In this document: positions 31,272 to 38,702 of the stretch, piece after piece
Layout: the number at the start of each line of letters is the position of its first letter
Position numbering within the stretch: the first letter of the stretch is position 1
Notes under the pieces: generated by a model
Told to the model about the DNA's origin: nothing
The model's input: only the letters and a program-made list of their open reading frames with translations
Database searches by the model: none
Made by a program: the position numbers and the translations under genes
Source: Streptomyces griseorubiginosus
GTDB lineage: Bacteria; Actinomycetota; Actinomycetes; Streptomycetales; Streptomycetaceae
Length of the DNA: 47,882 nucleotides
Assembly: GCF_017614965.1 (NCBI RefSeq)
Contig: NZ_WVUG01000029.1
Location: 1 to 47,882, forward strand
Direction: 5' to 3'

Positions 31272-33953
31272 TCACAGCAGTCCCATCTCCCGGCCACGGC
31301 GTACCGCGACGCTGCGGCGGTTGACCGCCAGCTTCCGGTACAGGCTCTTGAGGTGGGTCTTGACCGTGTTCACCGACACGAACAGGTCCGCGGCGATCTC
31401 CTGGGTCGACATCATCTGGGCCAGTCGCTGAAGGACTTCGAGTTCCCGTGTGGTGAGCTCCTCCACGACGATCGGCAGAGGGAGCGGCCGAGTCCCGGCC
31501 GGCCCCGTGTGCGTCGAGGCACCGGGGGTGAGCCACCCCGCGGCCAGCTCGTTCAGCGGTGCCGTGACCAGGAGCGGGCGGATCCACCGCCCGGCGTCCA
31601 GGAAGGGGCGCCGCAACTGCTCGCGCCGGGCGTCGAGGAGGGCCTGGGCGAAGAGTCGGTGGGCGGCGTCGACGTCCCCCGCGGCATCCGCGGCCTGGGC
31701 TCTGACCAGAGTGGCCCGGACGGTCACCGCCGGGCCGGGCCGGCCGGCCGCGGGGACACAGTCGAGAAGGTCGACGGCCGCCTCCTCGTTGCCCACGGCC
31801 AGCTGGATACGAGCGGCTTCCACGGCGCACGACGGCTGGTCGTCGGCGAGCTGCCGCAGGACGTCGGCGGCCTGCTCGGGCCGGCCTTCGGCCAGGTAGG
31901 CGGCCGAGGTCACCAGCGTCTCGTGGCTGTCCGCCCATGGCGAGGCCACGGCGGCGGCGACATCCGGGTCCGCCGCCTCGACGGCGGCCGGGGCATTGCC
32001 CTGGGCGAGCTGGAGCCGGGCCGTCACGATGGCCCGTCCGGCGGCCGTCACCGGGTCGTGCGGCGCGACGGAGAGCTCTGCGGCCTCATCGAGGAGAGCC
32101 CTGGCCCGGCCGAGTTCGTTGCGGTCGATGGCCACGGCGGCCAGAACCACCTGCCCGATCCCGGAGCCGGACGGCGGGGAGAGGCCGTAGCGCTCCGTCT
32201 CGCTCACCGCCTCCAGGGCCTTGTGCTCGGCCCGGGCCGGCCAGCCGTTGAGATAGTCGATCAGCGCCAGGTGCCCCATCGACTCCTCCCGTGCCAGCAC
32301 GGTGGAGGCCTTGCCGGGAGAGCCCACCACCTGGGACAGCGCGGCTCGGGCGTCCTCGAACCTCCCCGCCCACAGACGTGCCGAACCGAGGTGGGTCAGC
32401 AGCAGGGCGGAGAGTTCGGGGTGCTTGTCCAGCAGGTGCGGGGGAAGTTCCGGCCGAGCTTCCTCGGCCGTCTCGGCGGCCCGCTCCGCCAGCTCCGGTG
32501 AGCCGGTCAGCCGGGCCGCGAACGCCTCCAGCAGTGCGCGGCTCAGCTGGACGGCCGCAGGATCGCCGGTGCCGGTGGGCGGCTTTTCCTCCGCGTCGCG
32601 CAGATGGGCCAGGCCGTGCTGGAAGTCGCTGCGGGACAGGTCGCGGGCGGCCCGTACGAGGTCGGTGGCGGGGCTCGTCGCCTCGGGCCCCATGTCGGAG
32701 AAGAGCCCCGTCAGGTCCTCGGAGCCCAGGCCCGTGAAGAACTGCCCGATGGCCAGGTCGTCGACGAGGGCACCGGCGGTGAAGTCCCAGTCACCGGCGG
32801 CGGCCCCGTGCGCGAGGGTCTCCGGAAGCGAGCCCGCCCGGCGCAGCCACCGCGCTGCGCGCCGGTGCAGCTCCGATTCCAGCCCGGGACGGTGCACGCG
32901 CAGATAGGTCCGCAGGATCTCCCCGAACAGCGGGTGCAGACGGAACCAGGAGTGCCCGAGCTGCTCCACGAAGGCGTTGTCCCGGTGCAGGTCGGTCAGG
33001 ATGCGTTCGGCGTCGTTCCGGCCGGTCAGCGAGTTCACCAGATCGGGACAGAAGCGGTCCAGCACGCTGACGCGCAGCAGCAGGTCCTGCGTCTGCTCCG
33101 GCTGCCGTTTGAGCACCTCGCCGAGCAGGTAGTCGGCGATGGTGCTGCGGTCCGCCTCGAACTCCTTCAGGTAGGCCGCCGGGTCCGGACTCTCGCGCGC
33201 GGCCAGGGCGCACAGGCGCAGCCCGGCGGCCCAGCCGCGCGTGCGCTCCACCAGGGCCCGGGCCGCGGCGACCGACAGTGTCAGACCGTGCCGCTCCAGC
33301 AGCGCGACCGTCTCCTCGGGGGTGAAGGCCAGCTCGGCGTCGCGGATCTCCGTCAGCTCGCCCGCCGCCCGGTAGCGGTGCAGCGAGAGCATGGGCTCGG
33401 TGCGGGTGACGAGGATCAGATGCAGCCCCTGCCCGGCATGCCGCAGGACGAACTCCAGCTGGTCCGCGATCTCCGGTGCGGTCACGCGCTCGTACTCGTC
33501 CAGGACGACGGTCAGGGCCGGACCGGTGGCGTCCAGGTCCTCGGCGATCGCCGACAGCACCCGTTGGTCCACGTGGTCCGCGTCGGTGGGACCGCCGAGC
33601 CCGTCGGGCAGCATCCTGCCGCTGGCGCGCACGGCCTGGAGGAAGTACGCCCAGAACATGCCCGGCCGTTTGCCCTCCGCCTCGACCGTGAGCCAGGCGA
33701 CCGGCTGCTGCAGACCGGCCGCCCAGTCCGCGACCAGGAGCGTCTTGCCGGCGCCGGCCGGACCGTTGACCATGGTCAGCGGCGTGTGCAGTGCCCGGTC
33801 CAGGTGCTGGTTGAGCCGGTGTCGGGGCAGGAAGGTGCCAGGTCTCGCGGGCAGGGCGAAACGTGTACGCAGGAATGGGTCCCCGAGCGGATCGACACAC
33901 TGTCCGGTCGAAACCGGTTGGTCCTCGGCAGCAGCCACGGCGCTCACCACCAC
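31272..33953 (-). CDS. MalT-like LuxR-family transcriptional regulator (ATP-dependent)
   Basis: This is an 893-aa protein. The N-terminal NTPase domain has Walker A NGPAGAGKTLL (Lys70) and a Walker B-like TVVLDEYERV near residue 148. A winged helix follows, then a long TPR-like superhelical region from about residue 400 to 790. The LuxR HTH sits at the end, about residues 828-885 (LTTRELEVLQRLAQMMSTQE, then SVNTVKTHLKSLYRKLAVNR). MalT-type activators use ATP and an inducer bound in the TPR region. The GTG start at 33953 lacks a clear ribosome site, and two further GTG codons follow directly. It is the only regulator inside the stress island, so it is the prime candidate for the 17-bp palindrome, but that is inference. 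Confidence 0.87.
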   Translation of the reverse strand: MVVSAVAAAEDQPVSTGQCVDPLGDPFLRTRFALPARPGTFLPRHRLNQHLDRALHTPLTMVNGPAGAGKTLLVADWAAGLQQPVAWLTVEAEGKRPGMFWAYFLQAVRASGRMLPDGLGGPTDADHVDQRVLSAIAEDLDATGPALTVVLDEYERVTAPEIADQLEFVLRHAGQGLHLILVTRTEPMLSLHRYRAAGELTEIRDAELAFTPEETVALLERHGLTLSVAAARALVERTRGWAAGLRLCALAARESPDPAAYLKEFEADRSTIADYLLGEVLKRQPEQTQDLLLRVSVLDRFCPDLVNSLTGRNDAERILTDLHRDNAFVEQLGHSWFRLHPLFGEILRTYLRVHRPGLESELHRRAARWLRRAGSLPETLAHGAAAGDWDFTAGALVDDLAIGQFFTGLGSEDLTGLFSDMGPEATSPATDLVRAARDLSRSDFQHGLAHLRDAEEKPPTGTGDPAAVQLSRALLEAFAARLTGSPELAERAAETAEEARPELPPHLLDKHPELSALLLTHLGSARLWAGRFEDARAALSQVVGSPGKASTVLAREESMGHLALIDYLNGWPARAEHKALEAVSETERYGLSPPSGSGIGQVVLAAVAIDRNELGRARALLDEAAELSVAPHDPVTAAGRAIVTARLQLAQGNAPAAVEAADPDVAAAVASPWADSHETLVTSAAYLAEGRPEQAADVLRQLADDQPSCAVEAARIQLAVGNEEAAVDLLDCVPAAGRPGPAVTVRATLVRAQAADAAGDVDAAHRLFAQALLDARREQLRRPFLDAGRWIRPLLVTAPLNELAAGWLTPGASTHTGPAGTRPLPLPIVVEELTTRELEVLQRLAQMMSTQEIAADLFVSVNTVKTHLKSLYRKLAVNRRSVAVRRGREMGLL

Positions 33954-33966
33954 TGTGAGTCAGGTC

Positions 33967-33984
33967 ATGGGCAGCGCTCCCCAT
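33967..33984. promoter_or_regulatory. 18-bp near-palindrome just upstream of the LuxR-type gene
   Basis: ATGGGCAGCGCTCCCCAT is a dyad with a single mismatched pair and centre AGCGCT, 14-31 bp before the GTG start at 33953. It could be an autoregulatory site. Confidence 0.4.
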
Positions 33985-34047
33985 CGCTCAGCATCCCATT
34001 TTCCTCGCAGATGCGCCTGGCACACCCTGCCCAATGACCTCATCGCA

Positions 34048-34061
34048 GGGCCGAACGGCCC
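34048..34061. promoter_or_regulatory. GGGCC-GAAC-GGCCC box
   Basis: GGGCCGAACGGCCC has 6-bp inverted arms around AA. It lies 95 bp upstream of the LuxR-type gene and 126 bp upstream of the ssu leader ORF. Its 5-4-5 layout is like DosR/DevR-family boxes, but the bases differ. Confidence 0.4.
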
Positions 34062-34149
34062 AACGAAAGGCCCAGGGGGCCTACGACGTCGGTGTACCGG
34101 GAAACCGGAAAGGCCCCGGGTCCGCGATGCGAGATCACTACGGCTTTCC

Positions 34150-34179
34150 TTGACGCTTCTCGTCACCGGCTGCCACGAT
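34150..34179 (+). promoter_or_regulatory. Predicted promoter of the ssu leader and operon
   Basis: TTGACG (34150-34155), an 18-bp spacer and CACGAT (34174-34179) place the transcription start at about 34186-34187. That is the A of the leader ATG, so the leader mRNA would be leaderless. Confidence 0.5.
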
Positions 34180-34186
34180 CGTGGAC

Positions 34187-34270
34187 ATGAAGATGCGACT
34201 GGACCTCACGCGGCGACGCCACGTCGACCTCGCACGCGTCTCCAGCGCCTCCTGTTGCCTCGCGGCCTGA
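34187..34270 (+). CDS. Leader peptide, putative cysteine-responsive attenuator of the ssu genes
   Basis: This is a 27-codon ORF starting ATG AAG ATG and encoding MKMRLDLTRRRHVDLARVSS followed by ASCCLAA. The basic DLTRRRHVDLARVSS core is that of the small putative leader peptides found before sulfur-assimilation genes in Streptomyces. The tandem Cys-Cys codons near the end are what a ribosome-stalling sensor of cysteinyl-tRNA would need. No ribosome site precedes it, but a predicted -10 seven bases upstream would make the mRNA leaderless, as in the mycobacterial polycysteine uORFs. About 170 AT-richer bases follow before ssuE. They contain GCGCCT/AGGCGC and other short stems that could form alternative hairpins. 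Confidence 0.75.
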   Translation: MKMRLDLTRRRHVDLARVSSASCCLAA

Positions 34271-34438
34271 TCAATTTCTGGATCCGCCGCGTTTTCTCTC
34301 TTCCCCCCTCTGAATTCACCGCACTCGCGCCTGCGCTGAAAAGGCGCCCTTCTCGAATTCGGCGTGCCCGGAAATATTCGGCCTCCGCTCCCGAGAGTGC
34401 ACATCCCGGCGCCCCCGCGCATCCCCGAAAGAGGACCC
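34271..34438 (+). promoter_or_regulatory. Leader/attenuator region between the peptide ORF and ssuE
   Basis: This is a 168-nt untranslated stretch, AT-richer than its surroundings, with GAATTC at 34311-34316 and again near 34354. A GCGCCT/AGGCGC stem lies around 34327-34347, and a TTTTCTCTCTTCCCCCC pyrimidine run near 34292. There is no ORF. It fits the place of a conditional terminator or ribosome-site sequestering hairpin, though I see no single dominant stem with a U-run. Confidence 0.45.
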
Positions 34439-34993
34439 ATGGCCACCGTCCTGTCCGTCTCCGGCAGCCCCTCCGCCTCCTCCCGCACGAACCGACTGCT
34501 GCGCCACCTGGACCAGCGGCTGACCGCCCAAGGCCACGAGGTGATCCCGTTCGACGTGCGCACCGTGCCGGCCGAGGCCCTGCTGGGCGCGGACTTCCGG
34601 CACCCCGCCATCGTCGAGGCGACCGAGTTGTTCGCGCGGGCCGACGGGGTCGTCGTCGGCACCCCCGTCTACAAGGCGTCGTACTCCGGCGTGCTCAAGG
34701 CGCTCCTCGACCTGCTCCCGCAGTACGCGCTGGCCGGCAAGACCGTGCTGCCGCTGGCCACCGGCGGCTCCACCGCCCATGTCCTGGCCATCGACTACGC
34801 GCTCCGGCCGGTCCTGTCCTCCATGGGCGCCGCCCACATCGTGCAGGGCTGGTTCACCCTCGACAAGGACATCACCGTGCACGAGGACGGCTCACTGACG
34901 GTCGCGCCCCCCGCGACCGAGGCGCTCACCCAGGTGGTCGACCAGTTCTCGACGGCCCTGGGCAGCCCCCGCGTGCTGGCCGCGGCGAGCTGA
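34439..34993 (+). CDS. ssuE: NADPH-dependent FMN reductase SsuE
   Basis: This is a 184-aa flavodoxin-like reductase. SVSGSPSASSRTNRLLRHL at residues 6-24 is the phosphate-binding loop for FMN. GTPVYKASYSGVLKALLDLL (about 74-93) and LPLATGGSTAHVLAIDYALR (about 101-120) are signature segments of SsuE. The enzyme reduces FMN with NAD(P)H and passes FMNH2 to the monooxygenase encoded next (49-bp gap). Together they release sulfite from alkanesulfonates in the cytoplasm under sulfur limitation. The start ATG 34439 follows AAAGAGGA. It lies behind the cysteine-codon leader, so expression is expected to rise when cysteine is scarce. Confidence 0.92.
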   Translation: MATVLSVSGSPSASSRTNRLLRHLDQRLTAQGHEVIPFDVRTVPAEALLGADFRHPAIVEATELFARADGVVVGTPVYKASYSGVLKALLDLLPQYALAGKTVLPLATGGSTAHVLAIDYALRPVLSSMGAAHIVQGWFTLDKDITVHEDGSLTVAPPATEALTQVVDQFSTALGSPRVLAAAS

Positions 34994-35041
34994 CCCCCGC
35001 CATCGGCCGCCGTGCCGCCACGCACCCTGATCGGAGATCCC

Positions 35042-36187
35042 GTGTCCCTCACCTTCCACTGGTTCCTGCCCACCAACGGCGACAGCCGCCATGTGGTCGG
35101 TGGCGGCCACGGCACGCCGGCGACCGCCTCCGGTCGGGACCGGCCGCCGACGGTCGCCTATCTGAGTCAGATCGCCCGTGCCGCCGAGGACTTGGGCTTC
35201 GTCGGCGCGCTCACCCCGACCGGTGCCTGGTGCGAGGACGCGTGGCTGACCACCGCGATGGTCGCCCAGGCGAGTGACCGTCTGAAGTTCCTGGTCGCCT
35301 TCCGGCCCGGCTTCGTCTCGCCGACGCTGGCCGCGCAGATGGCGTCCACCTTCCAGCGGCTCTCCGGCGGACGGCTGCTGCTGAACGTCGTCACCGGCGG
35401 CGAGAGTCACGAGCAGCGGGCCTACGGCGACTTCCTCGACAAGGACGACCGCTACCGTCGTACCGGCGAATTCCTCCAGATCGTACGGGAGTTGTGGGAG
35501 GGCAAGACCGTCGACCTGCACGGTGAGCACCTTCGGGTCGAGGACGCCAGGCTGGCCCGGCTGCCCGATCCCGTCCCCGAGGTGTACTTCGGCGGTTCCT
35601 CGCCGATCGCCGGACAGGTCGCCGCGCGGTACGCCGACACCTACCTCACCTGGGGCGAGCCGCCCGCGCAGGTGGCCGAGAAGATCGCCTGGATCCGGGG
35701 GCTCGCGGCGCGGGAGGGGCGCACCCTGCGTTTCGGGATCCGGCTGCATGTCATCACCCGCGACACCGCCGAGCAGGCGTGGGCGGAGGCGAACCGCCTG
35801 CTGGCCGGTTTCGACCCCGAGACGGTGAGGAGCGTCCAGGCCGGACTCGCCCGCAGCGAGTCCGAGGGGCAGCAGCGGATGCTCGCCCTGCACGGCGGCG
35901 GCAGCAGGGACGGCCTGGAGATCCACCCCAACCTCTGGGCCGGCATCGGCCTGGTGCGCGGCGGCGCGGGCACCGCCCTGGTCGGCAGCCATGACGAGGT
36001 CGCCGAGCGGATCAAGGAGTACCACGCCCTGGGCATCGACGAGTTCGTCCTCTCCGGTTACCCGCACCTGGAGGAGGCGTACTGGTTCGGCGAGGGGGTC
36101 CTGCCCCGCCTCGCCGCCCAGGGACTGTGGCGGCACCCGTTCGGCAGCCCGGCGGCCGCGTCGGCCCAGGTGCCGTTCGCGAGTTGA
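35042..36187 (+). CDS. ssuD: FMNH2-dependent alkanesulfonate monooxygenase SsuD
   Basis: This is a 381-aa luciferase-like TIM-barrel flavin monooxygenase. TFHWFLPTNGDSR at the start is the SsuD signature, and FLVAFRPGFVSPTLAAQMAS, RLLLNVVTGGESHEQRAYGD and TYLTWGEPPAQVAEKI follow the conserved order, including the His and Arg residues that bind sulfonate. It oxidises alkanesulfonates to aldehyde and sulfite with O2 and FMNH2 from SsuE. The start GTG 35042 has GGAG seven bases upstream, and an in-frame GTG at 35012 is less likely. No ABC transporter genes (ssuABC) lie in the window, so uptake must be encoded elsewhere. Confidence 0.93.
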   Translation: MSLTFHWFLPTNGDSRHVVGGGHGTPATASGRDRPPTVAYLSQIARAAEDLGFVGALTPTGAWCEDAWLTTAMVAQASDRLKFLVAFRPGFVSPTLAAQMASTFQRLSGGRLLLNVVTGGESHEQRAYGDFLDKDDRYRRTGEFLQIVRELWEGKTVDLHGEHLRVEDARLARLPDPVPEVYFGGSSPIAGQVAARYADTYLTWGEPPAQVAEKIAWIRGLAAREGRTLRFGIRLHVITRDTAEQAWAEANRLLAGFDPETVRSVQAGLARSESEGQQRMLALHGGGSRDGLEIHPNLWAGIGLVRGGAGTALVGSHDEVAERIKEYHALGIDEFVLSGYPHLEEAYWFGEGVLPRLAAQGLWRHPFGSPAAASAQVPFAS

Positions 36188-36193
36188 GGCGCC

Positions 36194-37111
36194 CTACCGG
36201 GAGCGGTTGGCCAGGGCCCGACGCACCGTCCTCGTGAGGATCGGGGGCATCAGGTCCACGCCTATGCGCCGGGCACGGGAGCGCGGGCGCCGGGGAGCGG
36301 GCACCGAGGACGGGGCGGGAGGGGCCGGCTGCTGCGGCTCGGGCGGCGTGTAGTGCCGGGAGTGCGGGAAGGGCGGTGCCTGCATGCCCTTGTTGGCGCG
36401 GGTGCGCACCAGTCGGTGCCCGGCGGCGTCCTGCACGCTCAGACCGATGTCCGTCCGCTCCTCCAGCATCGCCAGCAGTTCCTCCTGCACCGGCTCGGGA
36501 TCGCCCCAGGTGCCGTACAGCTTCTGGGTGCTGAGGCAGATCGGGCGCAGCCCGCGGTTGAGCACGGCCTCCCAGGTGGCGACCGAGACGCCGGGGGTGT
36601 GCTCGGAGCGGAAGTCGTCGAGGACGACGATGCCCTCGGGCAGCAGCAGGTCGCGGGCGGCCGAGATGTCGTCGCGTACGTGCTCGTACAGGTGGGAGGC
36701 GTCGATGTGGACGAAGCGGCAGGTGCCCGGTTTCACCTCCGCCGAGATCACGGAGGACGGGGCCTCCAGCACCCGGGGCAGGGTGTCGTGGAAGGAGAGG
36801 TAGTTGCGCTCGAAGGCCTGCCGGGTGAGGGAGGAGTACGACTTCGCCGTCTCCGCCTGATTGGCGCCGTCCGGCGCCTCACCCCCGAACAGGTCGCAGA
36901 CCGTGAACTCCTCGCCGTCCTGCCGATGTTGGCCGAGCAGGATCGCGCTCTTGCCCATGTACACGCCGAGTTCCACCAGATCGCCCCGGAAGCCGCCCTT
37001 TTCCTGCCGCTCCAGGAACCAGGTGAACAGGAGCTGGTCCAGCGGAGGGAACCAGCCGGGGACGTCTTTGAGCTCGGCGGGGTTCTTGTCGATTGACTGT
37101 GCGATCGCCAT
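36194..37111 (-). CDS. TylF/MycF-type class I SAM methyltransferase
   Basis: This is a 305-aa methyltransferase. DLVELGVYMGKSAILLGQ (about 44-61) is the SAM-binding motif I. FVHIDASHLYEHVRDDISAA (about 133-152) and GIVVLDDFRSEHTPGV supply the Asp pair that holds a divalent metal in the macrocin-O-methyltransferase family. Such enzymes methylate sugar hydroxyls of natural products, but similar stand-alone genes with unknown substrates occur widely. The C-terminal 60 residues are Pro/Arg-rich and probably disordered (PPEPQQPAPPAPSS). It converges on ssuD with only 6 bp between stops and is not part of any obvious biosynthetic cluster here. Confidence 0.85.
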   Translation of the reverse strand: MAIAQSIDKNPAELKDVPGWFPPLDQLLFTWFLERQEKGGFRGDLVELGVYMGKSAILLGQHRQDGEEFTVCDLFGGEAPDGANQAETAKSYSSLTRQAFERNYLSFHDTLPRVLEAPSSVISAEVKPGTCRFVHIDASHLYEHVRDDISAARDLLLPEGIVVLDDFRSEHTPGVSVATWEAVLNRGLRPICLSTQKLYGTWGDPEPVQEELLAMLEERTDIGLSVQDAAGHRLVRTRANKGMQAPPFPHSRHYTPPEPQQPAPPAPSSVPAPRRPRSRARRIGVDLMPPILTRTVRRALANRSR

Positions 37112-37174
37112 GAAACGAGTCTGCTCATCCGGCGCCGGAGAAAGTGGCCGCCGACTGAATGTCCAGTGAACAGC

Positions 37175-38248
37175 TCAGTCGGCCCACGGTGCGGCCAGGG
37201 CGTCGAGATGGGCCCGGCGCACCTCGGCCGTCTGACCCTGCACGAGGAGGAACATCCCCTCGCGGGCGAGGCGTTGGGCGGTCCCGGCCAGATCCATGGC
37301 GCGCCCGCCGCCCGCGACGATCGCCGCGGTCGTCGCCGCGCGCATCAGGTCGTACGACCGTGTCTTGAGTGCCAGGCGTTCCTCGACGCGCTCGTGCGGG
37401 ACCGGGTGTTCGGCCAGGGCGTACACCTGTCGTCGCACCTCATCGAGGCGCCCGCGCAGAGGTCGTGCCGTCTCCGCTTCCCCGGCCTCCTCCAGTACCC
37501 GCAGCGCGGCGTACGCCACGCCGAAGACAGCGGGGGAGGCGTTGGTGTTGCGCGGCCGGTCCACCAGGGCGAACTTCTCCTGCGGGGTGCGCAGCACCAC
37601 CGACTCCTCGGGCAGCCACAGCCCGTCCAGCTCCAGGGAGACGGTACGGGCGGCGGTGAGCGCCGCCAGCCGCAGGGGCGGTGACGGGCGCAGCCCGGGC
37701 TGTTCGCGCGCCTCGGTGAAGGCGAACACCACCTCGTCCGTGCCGGTCACCCCGGCGAGGAGCATCACGTCGTTCAGGCCCCAGCCCGTGTACCAGGGGA
37801 CCGTCCCCTCGAAGCGCCAGCCGCCGCGCTCGGCGCTCGCGCGGACCGGGACGCGAGGAAAGGCACGCACGTGCGCGAAGGCGATGCCCGCCAGCAGCTC
37901 CCCGGTGGCCAGTGGCCGCAACAGCCGGTCTCTGACGGGCAGTTCGGACTGTGCCAGCAGTTTCACCGGTGTGTGGTGCTGGGTCTGGACGAACCAGGTC
38001 GAGCAGCAGGCCCCGGCGAGGATCTCCATGATCTCCCGCGCCACCGCGTCGGGGGCGCCCGCGCCGCCGTACTCCCGCGGCGCGCTCACGCCCAGCAGGC
38101 CCGAGCGCTTGATCGCCTCGATGTGCCCCGCCGGCACGCCCTCCTGGTCGACCCGCGCCGCCTGCGGAGCGAGGAGGGAGCCGGCGAGGGTCCGGGCGGT
38201 GGTGACGAGCGGGTGGGGTGCGGTGGCCGGGTGCGGTGCCGTGGTCAT
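37175..38248 (-). CDS. Acyl-CoA dehydrogenase-fold flavoprotein (possible DszC/SfnB-like monooxygenase)
   Basis: This is a 357-aa protein. The N-terminal helical domain (IKRSGLLGVSAPREYGGAGA), a middle beta-domain with FEGTVPWYTGWGLNDVMLLA, and a C-terminal helical domain identify the acyl-CoA dehydrogenase/flavin-dependent monooxygenase superfamily. The catalytic Glu of true dehydrogenases is not evident. The short length, the WYTGWG segment and the lack of partner CoA genes fit better the DszC/SfnB/HpaB-like monooxygenases that use reduced flavin. Being 3 kb from ssuE, it could share its FMNH2, but this is a guess. The start ATG 38248 has GGGAGA nine bases upstream. The DGPF/ECF42 pair lies divergently. 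Confidence 0.7.
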   Translation of the reverse strand: MTTAPHPATAPHPLVTTARTLAGSLLAPQAARVDQEGVPAGHIEAIKRSGLLGVSAPREYGGAGAPDAVAREIMEILAGACCSTWFVQTQHHTPVKLLAQSELPVRDRLLRPLATGELLAGIAFAHVRAFPRVPVRASAERGGWRFEGTVPWYTGWGLNDVMLLAGVTGTDEVVFAFTEAREQPGLRPSPPLRLAALTAARTVSLELDGLWLPEESVVLRTPQEKFALVDRPRNTNASPAVFGVAYAALRVLEEAGEAETARPLRGRLDEVRRQVYALAEHPVPHERVEERLALKTRSYDLMRAATTAAIVAGGGRAMDLAGTAQRLAREGMFLLVQGQTAEVRRAHLDALAAPWAD

Positions 38249-38280
38249 GGAAAAGATTCTCCCGATCTCGTCGTGCGCGG

Positions 38281-38307
38281 TGTCGATCCGGGGGAGTGGC
38301 GTTCGTG
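38281..38307 (+). promoter_or_regulatory. Predicted ECF42-type promoter of the DGPF gene
   Basis: TGTCGA (38281-38286) is followed after 17 bp by CGTG (38304-38307). ECF42 target promoters in Streptomyces are, as I recall, TGTCGA with CGA/CGT-C. It lies 40 bp before the ATG at 38346, which suggests autoregulation by the sigma factor encoded downstream. Confidence 0.55.
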
Positions 38308-38345
38308 TAGGAGGTGAGAAAGCGACACCACCCGAGGAGGACGTC

Positions 38346-38702
38346 ATGCAGTACTACCTGCTCAGCGTGATCACCCCGGCCGACGGTACGCCGCCCGGGC
38401 CCGAGGCCATGGCGGAGATCCGCCGCAACCTCGACACCTTCCACACCGAGCTGCGCGAGGCGGGCGCCTGGGTGTTCGCGGGCGGGCTGCACGGCCCCGA
38501 GACGGCGACCGTGCTGCGCCCCAAGGACGGCGAGGTGCTGATCACCGACGGGCCGTACGCCGAGGGCAAGGAGTACCTGGGCGGCATCTGCCTGATCAAG
38601 GCGCCCGACCTGGACGCGGCCCTGGAGTGGGGCAGGAAGGCGACCCGGGCCACCACCCTGCCCATCGAGGTGCGGCCGTTCCTGCACCAGGCCGACGACT
38701 GA
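38346..38702 (+). CDS. YCII/DGPF-domain protein (ECF42 partner)
   Basis: This is a 118-aa single-domain protein. The start ATG 38346 follows GAGGAGG. The dimeric alpha-beta YCII fold is shown by [14 protein letters not shown] at the start and by [20 protein letters not shown] (about 64-83), a DGPY variant of the DGPF motif that names the family. Its stop overlaps the next start as TGATG, so it is coupled to the ECF42 sigma factor. DGPF proteins are the common genomic partners and targets of ECF42 sigma factors. Their biochemical role is not established. Confidence 0.92.
   Translation: MQYYLLSVITPADGTPPGPEAMAEIRRNLDTFHTELREAGAWVFAGGLHGPETATVLRPKDGEVLITDGPYAEGKEYLGGICLIKAPDLDAALEWGRKATRATTLPIEVRPFLHQADD

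Larger units (their letters stand above)
33985..34186. other. Divergent regulatory region between the LuxR-type gene and the ssu leader
   Basis: There is no protein gene here. It contains GGGCCGAACGGCCC (34048-34061), an imperfect GC-rich dyad AGGCCC-AGG-GGGCCT (about 34068-34082), and at its right end the predicted ssu promoter (34150-34179). Confidence 0.5.
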
